From Saprospiraceae bacterium (GTDB lineage Bacteria > Bacteroidota > Bacteroidia > Chitinophagales > Saprospiraceae), in the NCBI GenBank assembly GCA_013002625.1, contig JABDJE010000319.1:1-58544 (forward strand): DNA of 58,544 nt. Reading direction: 5' to 3'. The translations under genes were made by a program, and so were the position numbers. How positions within the stretch are numbered: the first letter of the stretch is position 1; each line of letters begins with the position of its first letter. A model generated the notes under the pieces. It made no database searches. It saw only the letters and a program-made list of their open reading frames with translations, and had not been told where the DNA came from. Shown here one piece after another: positions 52,117 through 58,544 of this stretch.

Positions 52117-53196
52117 TTACTTGGACGGTAAATCATTAGGTTGCACACGATCATATTGATTTTTTTCAAAGTCTGTTTGTCCGAATCCCAGACTACTTTG
52201 AACCAGAAAGTTATGTGGATATTTTTCTACACCCGGAAATCCCAGTTTGATATCCTTTCCTTCATAAGGCAGATAGGCTGTACCAAACAGATAATCCCAG
52301 ACAGCCAGCGTTAGCGCAAAATTAATTCCATATCTTTTGTCTTCTGGCAGTTCAAATGAATGATGCCAAATATGTAATTCCGGACTGTTGAAAATATATT
52401 TCATGAATGGTCCCAGAATAAATGCGCCTACAATTATACACCCCAGAAATGTAGCTATTTGAACCATCAGTTCAGGATCAGTTAACAGATTGACATCAAG
52501 TAAACCATTGGCGATGACAATTCCGATCAAGCCACCAACAATTCCCCCTGTGACCTTTCCATTCACCGAGATATTCGCATGATTATAATGACCCCATGCC
52601 AGCGCAAATATGTGGATCACGAAAAAATCATAAAGACCGATACCCAGTAAAGCGAGTGGAACATATTCAATAGATCGATATACAATATTCTCCATCCAAT
52701 GATATCTTAAATGCGCTGCAAAACCCATTTCCTCAACCGAATGATGCACCTTATGAAATTCCCATAATTTGTCGCTTTTGTGAAGCAATCTATGGACCCA
52801 CCACTGGACAAAATCTCTCACAACAAATCCAATAATCAAAATGGACCAGTATGGAAGTGTTCTTAATGGGTTGTTGGCTTGCAAATCGAAACCTCCGGAT
52901 ATTGTTTTTATGCCGTCATTGAAAAAGTTTACAACTACATCTGATGCCGCATTGTATATTATCAATGAAAAAAGAAAGAAGTTGAAGAACATGTAAAAGA
53001 CATCCAACCAGAAATCTTTTCGCCATAATTTTTGATCCTTCCGCCAGGGCATGATTATTTCCAGAATAAAAAATGCCACAGATACAAGTATCAACCAATA
53101 GAAGTAAGAATTCCAGGAAGGGTTTGTTATATCATTCCAAAGATATCCTGCATATCCTTTATATCCATTTACAAATATTTCCCAATAATTATCCAT
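52117..53196 (-). CDS. sterol desaturase/fatty acid hydroxylase-family membrane protein
   Basis: A 359-residue membrane enzyme with the histidine boxes of the fatty acid hydroxylase superfamily: HRLLH (135-139), HKVHH (148-152) and HIWHH (near 274-278), placed between hydrophobic segments. Di-iron centre expected. Substrate unknown: a lipid acyl chain is likely. It lies inside a sulfur operon, overlapping the rhodanese gene by 8 bp and sitting 6 bp before the sulfite oxidase gene, which is unusual. Confidence 0.88.
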   Translation of the reverse strand: MDNYWEIFVNGYKGYAGYLWNDITNPSWNSYFYWLILVSVAFFILEIIMPWRKDQKLWRKDFWLDVFYMFFNFFLFSLIIYNAASDVVVNFFNDGIKTISGGFDLQANNPLRTLPYWSILIIGFVVRDFVQWWVHRLLHKSDKLWEFHKVHHSVEEMGFAAHLRYHWMENIVYRSIEYVPLALLGIGLYDFFVIHIFALAWGHYNHANISVNGKVTGGIVGGLIGIVIANGLLDVNLLTDPELMVQIATFLGCIIVGAFILGPFMKYIFNSPELHIWHHSFELPEDKRYGINFALTLAVWDYLFGTAYLPYEGKDIKLGFPGVEKYPHNFLVQSSLGFGQTDFEKNQYDRVQPNDLPSK

Positions 53197-54190
53197 TGTT
53201 ATTAACCATTTCTTGTTTGAGTTTACTTAAAATTCTATCATTTTCCGCAGGGGCAGAAATTTGCCTGATCATCTTTGGATTTGTTGCATACCTTGCAGAC
53301 CACTCAATCCATGAACCATCATAATTTTTAACCTTATTATTACCTAAGATATATTTTAATGCAAAAAATGTATGTGAGGATCTGGCTCCAGATTGGCAAA
53401 AGAGTATCATTTCACCATAGGGATCTATGCCATCCTTTTCCAGCTCATGAATTATATCTTTTTTTGACTTAAAGCCAAATGGTTCTTCATAGGACTGAAG
53501 TCTTGTCCAATGAATATGCTTGGCAGTAGGTATTGTTCCATTAATCACTGCACCGCTCTTCCAGTGCACAACTTTGCCTTTATTAACAAATGGTTCCCCA
53601 GAATATTCTTCACTACTCCTCGTATCGATAATTTGTATGTCTTCATCTTGAACAGCCCGCAACACATCTTCGATCTCTGCCAATTGGCTCATTGGGTTAT
53701 CACCAGTAGGGAATTTATACTTGCCAGGGATTGGCATGTCCTTAATCATAGTGTCCAGAGGATAATACTCAGACCAGGCTTTTTTACCCCCGTCCATTAT
53801 AAAAACCGATGGGTGCCCATAGCATTTTAAGATCCAAAAAAATCGACAGGCATCCACATTGGTCTGTTCACCATATAATATTAATGTATCATTGGCTTGA
53901 ACTGCCATGCGTTGCAACAGACTTTCAATATGCGATTTGGAAGCCATCATACCGTCTAAGACATGGGTTGTATCAGCATAGTCCTTGCGCTCAAGTAGAT
54001 AAGCATTGTTTAGATGGCCTTTTATATACTGCTCATAGTTACTCAGTTCAATTATTTTAACGCCTTTACTTGTAGATAGTAAATCCTGCACCTCATCAGG
54101 ATTCAATAAGTATGGGGAGGTCTTCTCTGTAGTTTCGGTTAGGCTACAGGAAGAAATAAATAGCGTAATTAATATAATGAACCCGCGCAC
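53189..54190 (-). CDS. two-domain rhodanese lipoprotein (sulfurtransferase)
   Basis: A 333-residue predicted lipoprotein: signal and lipobox LFISSC (Cys15), starting at a GTG. Two rhodanese domains follow. In the second the active-site Cys265 sits in CQSGARSS, a CxxGxR loop typical of thiosulfate or 3-mercaptopyruvate sulfurtransferases. The first domain has no clear active-site Cys (it reads LILYGEQTNVDA) and is likely structural. Sulfane sulfur transfer would release sulfite from thiosulfate, feeding the sulfite oxidase. First gene of the leftward operon. Confidence 0.88.
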   Translation of the reverse strand: MRGFIILITLFISSCSLTETTEKTSPYLLNPDEVQDLLSTSKGVKIIELSNYEQYIKGHLNNAYLLERKDYADTTHVLDGMMASKSHIESLLQRMAVQANDTLILYGEQTNVDACRFFWILKCYGHPSVFIMDGGKKAWSEYYPLDTMIKDMPIPGKYKFPTGDNPMSQLAEIEDVLRAVQDEDIQIIDTRSSEEYSGEPFVNKGKVVHWKSGAVINGTIPTAKHIHWTRLQSYEEPFGFKSKKDIIHELEKDGIDPYGEMILFCQSGARSSHTFFALKYILGNNKVKNYDGSWIEWSARYATNPKMIRQISAPAENDRILSKLKQEMVNNNG

Positions 54191-54263
54191 AATCTTAAAG
54201 GTACAATTGTCCTGTGATTTTAATGTAACCGAAGTTACCGTGCCTTGTTTGAAATCCTTGTGA

Positions 54264-54575
54264 TTAGCAGTTTAACAATGATATGCCGGTTTCTGAAGTC
54301 TGAACAAAGTTGTTATATTCTAATTGTAAGTCTGAGTCAAACGCACAATCTTCGTATACTTGTAAAGCATCCAGGATCAATTCAAACGAGCTTTTTAATG
54401 TTAAGCAATTCTCCATGGATGGGTCAATTGTATAGGCTATCAATGCTTGATTATTGGACTCGATTTCAGATGACAACAACTCCATAAAATTAACATCCTC
54501 GCAGTTAACTTCATCACTGCTACAAGATATACAGAGGACGACAAGGACAGCTCCGAGCAGAAATAAGTTTTTCAT
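54264..54575 (-). CDS. small cysteine-containing lipoprotein (unknown)
   Basis: A 103-residue predicted lipoprotein: lipobox LCISC (near Cys18), helical body with cysteines at NCEDV, ENCLTL, YEDCAF and the terminal LLNC. Such small Cys-rich lipoproteins are common in Saprospiria and of unknown role. It stands alone between the sulfur operon and the acyl-CoA dehydrogenase gene, all on the reverse strand. Confidence 0.7.
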   Translation of the reverse strand: MKNLFLLGAVLVVLCISCSSDEVNCEDVNFMELLSSEIESNNQALIAYTIDPSMENCLTLKSSFELILDALQVYEDCAFDSDLQLEYNNFVQTSETGISLLNC

Positions 54576-54616
54576 GTGTTAAGTTTTAATCCGTATAAAT
54601 GCCTCGCAATCTGCGG

Positions 54617-55834
54617 TTATTTGAACGCATTCAATCCTGTTACATCCATACCAGTAATCAACAAATGTATATCATGCGTACCTTCATAAGTAAGTACCGT
54701 CTCCAAATTCATCATATGCCTCATGATTGGATATTCATTGGTTATACCCATCCCGCCATGAATTTGTCTAGCCTCTCTAGCCACCTCCAATGCCATATGA
54801 ACATTGTTGCGCTTAGCCATGCTTATTTGTGCAGGTGTTGCATTGCCCTCATTAGCAAGGCTTCCCAATCGCCAGACCAACAACTGCGCCTTGGTAATTT
54901 CGGTGATCATCTCAGCCAACTTCTTTTGTGTCAATTGAAACTGTCCGATTGGTTTATCAAACTGAATTCGTTCTTTACTATATCTCAATGCTGAGTCGTA
55001 ACAATCTAAAGCAGCTCCAATTGCTCCCCATGCTATGCCATATCTTGCTTTGGACAAACATGATAAAGGCCCTTTCAAACCAACAACACCTGGAAGAATG
55101 TTTTTCTTTGGGACACGGACGTCTTCGAATACAAGTTCTCCGGTTATACTCGCTCGCAAAGACCATTTACCATGTATCTTCGGCGCACTGAAACCCGGCA
55201 TATCTTTTTCAAAAATCAGGCCTTGAATTTTACCTTCAGGATTACGTGCCCAAACAACTGCAATATCTGCAACAGGAGAATTGGTAATCCACATTTTTGA
55301 TCCATTCAAAATTACATGATCCCCATCATCCACAAAATGTGTAAGCATACCACTGGGATTAGAACCGTGATCAGGTTCTGTTAATCCGAAACAACCAATA
55401 TACTCGCCCGAGCCCAGTTTTGGGAGAAAATGTTGCTTCTGCTCTTCGCTACCAAATCTAAAAATAGGATACATCACCAGTGAACCCTGAACCGATGCCA
55501 TACTTCGAATACCAGAATCCCCTCTCTCTAACTCTTGCATGATGACGCCGTAAGCGATTTCATCCATGCCGCCTCCGCCATATTCAACAGGTAAACTAGG
55601 TCCAAAAGCACCAATATCCGCTAATCCTTTAAATAGGTGATGTGGACATTCGGCTTTTTCAGTATAATCTTCAATAATGGGAGAAACTTCTTTTTTAACC
55701 CAATCTCTGACAGCATCCCTTGCCAATATATGATCTTCGGATAATAAGTCATCTACTCCATAATAATCGTGATGCTGGTATTGATCTGTCTTCACGCTCT
55801 TGTGTACCCCGTTCTCTTGCATATTTGATTTCAT
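54617..55834 (-). CDS. gcdH: glutaryl-CoA dehydrogenase
   Basis: FAD enzyme of the acyl-CoA dehydrogenase family that oxidises and decarboxylates glutaryl-CoA to crotonyl-CoA. It matches GCDH specifically rather than the general family: SVQGSLVMYPIFRFGSEEQK, IGCFGLTEPDHGSNP, GSKMWITNSPVADIAVVWA and LRASITGELVFEDVRVPK. The catalytic base is E384 in TYEGTHDIH. Its 405 aa are normal. A perfect -7 box lies 8 bp before the start codon. Glutaryl-CoA comes from lysine and tryptophan breakdown, which fits the kynurenine genes at the other end of the window. Confidence 0.93.
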   Translation of the reverse strand: MKSNMQENGVHKSVKTDQYQHHDYYGVDDLLSEDHILARDAVRDWVKKEVSPIIEDYTEKAECPHHLFKGLADIGAFGPSLPVEYGGGGMDEIAYGVIMQELERGDSGIRSMASVQGSLVMYPIFRFGSEEQKQHFLPKLGSGEYIGCFGLTEPDHGSNPSGMLTHFVDDGDHVILNGSKMWITNSPVADIAVVWARNPEGKIQGLIFEKDMPGFSAPKIHGKWSLRASITGELVFEDVRVPKKNILPGVVGLKGPLSCLSKARYGIAWGAIGAALDCYDSALRYSKERIQFDKPIGQFQLTQKKLAEMITEITKAQLLVWRLGSLANEGNATPAQISMAKRNNVHMALEVAREARQIHGGMGITNEYPIMRHMMNLETVLTYEGTHDIHLLITGMDVTGLNAFK

Positions 55835-55842
55835 TTATAGTT

Positions 55843-55850
55843 CAAAGTTA
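55843..55850 (-). promoter_or_regulatory. gcdH: -7 promoter box for gcdH
   Basis: Reverse strand reads TAACTTTG, exact TAnnTTTG, 8 bp before the annotated start at 55834, implying an almost leaderless message or use of Met5 (55822) as the real start. Confidence 0.5.
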
Positions 55851-55979
55851 TCCAAACTACTGCACAAATAGTGGAATTTAAAGGTAAAACCATTGTCAAA
55901 ATTTAATGTTGAAATGGAAATGTTGTGATTCTACTTATCACCAGTTTGAATTCTTATTTTTAGCTATCAATACTATTAT

Positions 55980-56327
55980 ATGAAAACAAGGGTTTCGATA
56001 CAGGGTTTAAAGTTTTTCGCATATCACGGGTTTTATGATGAAGAGCGTAAAAAGGGCAATGACTTTACCTGTGATGTTGAAGTTGAATTAAAAAGTTTTG
56101 ATTCTCTGGATGACAATATTTATGACACGGTCAATTATGAGGATATCTATACGATTGTTCAGGATGAGATGCAACAAACAAAAAAACTTATTGAGACAGT
56201 GGCATATTGCATTATGACAAGAATTCGGGAACTTGAAAACGTGACAGCTGCAACGGTTAAAATCAAAAAGCACAATCCTCCAATTAATGGGAAAGTTGAA
56301 CAGGCTGTGGTAGAAATGAAGTTTTAG
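55980..56327 (+). CDS. folB: dihydroneopterin aldolase
   Basis: Folate biosynthesis enzyme cleaving 7,8-dihydroneopterin to 6-hydroxymethyl-dihydropterin. A 115-residue protein with FAYHGFYDEERKKG, carrying the family YHG and the Glu for pterin binding, VNYEDIY, and the catalytic Lys in VKIKKHNPPI. Monofunctional and of normal length. The following acyltransferase gene starts 3 bp after its stop, so they share a transcript. Confidence 0.93.
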   Translation: MKTRVSIQGLKFFAYHGFYDEERKKGNDFTCDVEVELKSFDSLDDNIYDTVNYEDIYTIVQDEMQQTKKLIETVAYCIMTRIRELENVTAATVKIKKHNPPINGKVEQAVVEMKF

Positions 56328-56330
56328 TCT

Positions 56331-56969
56331 ATGTCATACTTCCAAGTAAATATCGACGCCTGGGTCCGAAAGAACACTTATAATTATTACAAGGATTATG
56401 ATGATCCATACTTTAATTTCACGGTCAATGTTGATGTCTCAAATTTATACCATAAAGCCAAATCAAATAACTTATCCTTTTTCTTGAGTTGCCTTCACAC
56501 CAGTCTGGTTGCAGCAAATAGAATTGAAAACTTCAAGATGCGTATTGAAGAAGGTAAGCTAATTCAATATGATATTATTAATGGGGGCTCTACCGTTCTG
56601 TATGATGATGGTAGTTTTGGTTTTGCGTATTATTCCTTTAAAGAGGATATTTTCGACTTTGTAAGAGGAGGAATGGCCGAAATTGAAGAGAGAAAAAAAA
56701 CCAAATCATTTTTACCCAATGAAAAAGGGGATCATTCCAATTTAATCTATTTTTCATCAATACCCTGGTTTAGTTTTACAAGCACCAAACATGCCAATCA
56801 TCACACCATCAACAAATCAATTCCAAGAATCAGTTTTGGAAAATACTTCAAGCACAATGATGTTTTACTCATGCCGATGTCGATTGAAGCCAATCATGCC
56901 ATAATGGATGGCTATCATTTTAGCTTATTTCTTGAGGAATTTGATAAAACAATTTCTTCATTGAATTGA
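56331..56969 (+). CDS. chloramphenicol acetyltransferase-family acyltransferase
   Basis: A 212-residue trimeric CAT-fold protein aligning with CAT over the full length: N-terminal DAWVRKNTYNYY, SLVAANRIENFKMRI, DHSNLIYFSSIPWFSF and the catalytic ANHAIMDGYH, with His189 and the structural D193-G194. It therefore probably uses acetyl-CoA. Whether it acetylates chloramphenicol is open, since many chromosomal members of this fold in Bacteroidota act on other substrates. It is coupled to folB and shows no sign of mobile DNA. Confidence 0.86.
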   Translation: MSYFQVNIDAWVRKNTYNYYKDYDDPYFNFTVNVDVSNLYHKAKSNNLSFFLSCLHTSLVAANRIENFKMRIEEGKLIQYDIINGGSTVLYDDGSFGFAYYSFKEDIFDFVRGGMAEIEERKKTKSFLPNEKGDHSNLIYFSSIPWFSFTSTKHANHHTINKSIPRISFGKYFKHNDVLLMPMSIEANHAIMDGYHFSLFLEEFDKTISSLN

Positions 56970-57012
56970 TGATTTTTTATTTTTAAAAGACCTCATACCC
57001 AACACACGTCCA

Positions 57013-57660
57013 ATGGCTAAGGTAAAAATTTGCTGTATTGCCAATATAGAGGAAGCCAGGCTGGCTTTAAAGTATGGTGCGTATGCAATTGGTTTGGTTG
57101 GGCCAATGCCCAGTGGTCCTGGTCCCATCAGTCCCGTTGAAGCGGGGAATATAGTGTCTCAACTACCTTCAAATACAAATACCTTCTACCTAACCAGTAA
57201 GGTAACCCTCGAAGAAATATTGATCGAATATCAAGTTGTGAAGTCTTCCCATATACAGTTAACGGATGCGACATCATCAACTGTTAGGAAAGAGCTCAAG
57301 TTGGTCTACCCCAGGCTTGAAGTTGTTCAAGTGATACATGTAGTTGACGATACTTCAATAGCTGAAGCACGAGAGGCTGCCAAAACCTCTGATGCGTTAC
57401 TCTTAGACAGTGGCGCACCTGACAAACTTATTAAAGAACTTGGAGGAACTGGACGGACGCATAATTGGGAGATCAGTCAACAAATAGTTAATACCGTTAA
57501 GCTCCCTGTCTACCTGGCAGGGGGACTTAAAAACACCAATGTCGCCAAAGCTGTAAAAAAGGTAACACCTTATGCAGTGGACCTCTGTTCAGGAGTCCGT
57601 ACCAACGGCAAACTAGATAGGGCCAAATTGGATTCTTTTTTTAAGGCACTGTCTGTTTAG
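57013..57660 (+). CDS. TrpF-like phosphoribosylanthranilate isomerase paralogue
   Basis: A 215-residue TIM-barrel protein resembling N-(5'-phosphoribosyl)anthranilate isomerase. The N-terminal catalytic block reads KICCIAN where typical TrpF has KICG; the putative catalytic Asp is in DALLLDSGAP, and the phosphate-binding loops are YLAGGLKN and VDLCSGVRTNGKLD. It stands away from other trp genes, so it may be a divergent TrpF, or an enzyme with another sugar-phosphate substrate. 44 bp follow the acyltransferase gene. Confidence 0.75.
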   Translation: MAKVKICCIANIEEARLALKYGAYAIGLVGPMPSGPGPISPVEAGNIVSQLPSNTNTFYLTSKVTLEEILIEYQVVKSSHIQLTDATSSTVRKELKLVYPRLEVVQVIHVVDDTSIAEAREAAKTSDALLLDSGAPDKLIKELGGTGRTHNWEISQQIVNTVKLPVYLAGGLKNTNVAKAVKKVTPYAVDLCSGVRTNGKLDRAKLDSFFKALSV

Positions 57661-57729
57661 CAACAGAAGGAATATTATGTCGTTTGTTATTGAATTACTT
57701 ATCTTGAGTGACACAAGAAGTAAAATCAA

Positions 57730-58544
57730 ATGGTGTCTGAAGATCTGAAAACAAACAAGGAGCTGAACATATATGAAGCACTAATCCCATTGGTATTTTT
57801 AATTATTGCGCTTGCGACCAATGTATTTATTTATGGTGATGATGGTTTGAGTGGATCCAATCAGTTTATCCTCTTGTTATCAGGTGCCGTGGCTGCAATA
57901 GTTGGATTTGCTAACAAGGTGCGTTACAAGGAAATGATTGATGCTGTAGCTTCTAATTTTAAAACAACTACAGGCGCCTTTATTATTCTATTGCTAGTGG
58001 GTGCATTGACCGGTACATGGTTGTTGAGTGGCATTATCCCTGCTATGGTGTATTACGGGTTATTAATATTAAAGCCTGCTATTTTTCTGCCTGCCACACT
58101 AATTATTTGTATTCTGATTTCGCTGGCTACAGGGAGTTCTTGGACAACCTCCGCAACAGTAGGTATCGCACTGATTGGAATTGGAGCAGCAAATGGAATT
58201 CCTGCGGGGATGACTGCTGGTGCAGTATTGTCAGGGGCTTATTTTGGAGATAAAATGTCGCCTTTATCTGATACCACAAATCTGGCTGCAGTAATGGCAG
58301 ATGCTGATTTGTTTACACATATTCGATACATGAGCATTACGACAATTCCATCCATTTCTATTGCACTCATTGTATTCGTAATGCTCAGTTTTACAGTCGA
58401 CCCAAATGGAGCTGCAGATACAGCGTCGCTTCTAATTTCAATCAAAGAAAGCTTTAATATCAATCCTCTATTATTCCTTGTTCCAATTGCCGTAATTTAT
58501 ATGATCATTAAGAAAACCAAACCGATAATTGCATTGCTTATTGG
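57730..58544 (+). CDS. nhaC: NhaC-family Na+/H+ antiporter (3' end beyond window)
   Basis: Partial membrane protein (271 codons visible, no stop) starting at the ATG at 57730 (MVSEDLKTNKELNIYEALIP). Multiple hydrophobic segments. The sequence GSSWTTSATVGIALIGIG and the hallmark SGAYFGDKMSPLSDTTNLA are diagnostic of NhaC-type sodium/proton antiporters. It presumably exports sodium for pH and salt homeostasis. The full gene continues to the right of the window. Confidence 0.92.
   Translation, partial: MVSEDLKTNKELNIYEALIPLVFLIIALATNVFIYGDDGLSGSNQFILLLSGAVAAIVGFANKVRYKEMIDAVASNFKTTTGAFIILLLVGALTGTWLLSGIIPAMVYYGLLILKPAIFLPATLIICILISLATGSSWTTSATVGIALIGIGAANGIPAGMTAGAVLSGAYFGDKMSPLSDTTNLAAVMADADLFTHIRYMSITTIPSISIALIVFVMLSFTVDPNGAADTASLLISIKESFNINPLLFLVPIAVIYMIIKKTKPIIALLI

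Noticed and set aside
56331..56969. CAT-like gene as an acquired resistance gene
   Set aside because: It is coupled to folB with no mobile elements; the fold includes many chromosomal acyltransferases, so resistance cannot be claimed.

Overview
The window reads as a stretch of a Bacteroidota chromosome, and a Saprospiria-like member is plausible (inference). The signs are A+T-rich DNA, many -7 promoter boxes of the form TAnnTTTG, a secreted beta-helix protein ending in a type IX secretion sorting domain, a MoxR/DUF58/Bat operon, a Rho factor with a long charged insertion, and many small SPII lipoproteins. Most genes are housekeeping. I see no rRNA, tRNA, CRISPR array, prophage or insertion sequence. 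Codon and base use look even throughout.

Layout: 1-5.4 kb (+) is a kynurenine-pathway cluster (ACMSD-like decarboxylase, kynureninase, kynurenine 3-monooxygenase, 3-hydroxyanthranilate dioxygenase) ending in an LpxH-like phosphatase. It is split by a 333-bp array of degenerate octamers. 5.4-9.3 kb (-) holds serS, a YugP-like peptidase, frr and an Asp-box lipoprotein. 9.6-12.5 kb (+) holds rho, rpmH, rnpA and an unknown envelope protein, facing aroQ-recQ and a MATE exporter (-). 16.8-18.7 kb (+) is a LolD/FtsX-type ABC pair whose permease carries a long histidine-rich loop. 18.8-22.2 kb has small unknown genes, a CPBP protease and a thioesterase. 22.2-28.0 kb has asnB, two tandem CFFCG-motif secreted paralogues, a YkgJ-like protein and the T9SS beta-helix protein. 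28.3-31.7 kb has a PpiD/SurA-type isomerase and dinB. 31.7-36.9 kb (-) has two small lipoproteins, lptB, an Ig-like lipoprotein, xerD and a Gfo/Idh oxidoreductase. 36.9-42.0 kb (+) has prfC, gyrB and ahcY. 43.2-48.9 kb (+) is the Bat operon, followed by a response regulator. 50.3-54.2 kb (-) is a probable sulfite-oxidation operon: rhodanese lipoprotein, membrane fatty-acid hydroxylase, Tat molybdopterin sulfite oxidase, membrane-anchored cytochrome c. The end holds glutaryl-CoA dehydrogenase (-), folB, a chloramphenicol-acetyltransferase-fold enzyme, a divergent TrpF-like protein and the start of an NhaC antiporter.

How the genes connect: the ACMSD-containing kynurenine set points to tryptophan breakdown rather than only NAD synthesis. 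The unlinked glutaryl-CoA dehydrogenase about 50 kb away would fit the far end of that route. The sulfur operon suggests sulfane sulfur and sulfite handling in the periplasm, with electrons passed to cytochrome c. The least explained items are the octamer array, the His-rich permease, the CFFCG pair, a 56-codon reverse-strand ORF behind a perfect inverted repeat (42.06-42.27 kb), and an orphan terminator at 28.1 kb. No wholly new system is demonstrated; these are the best leads.
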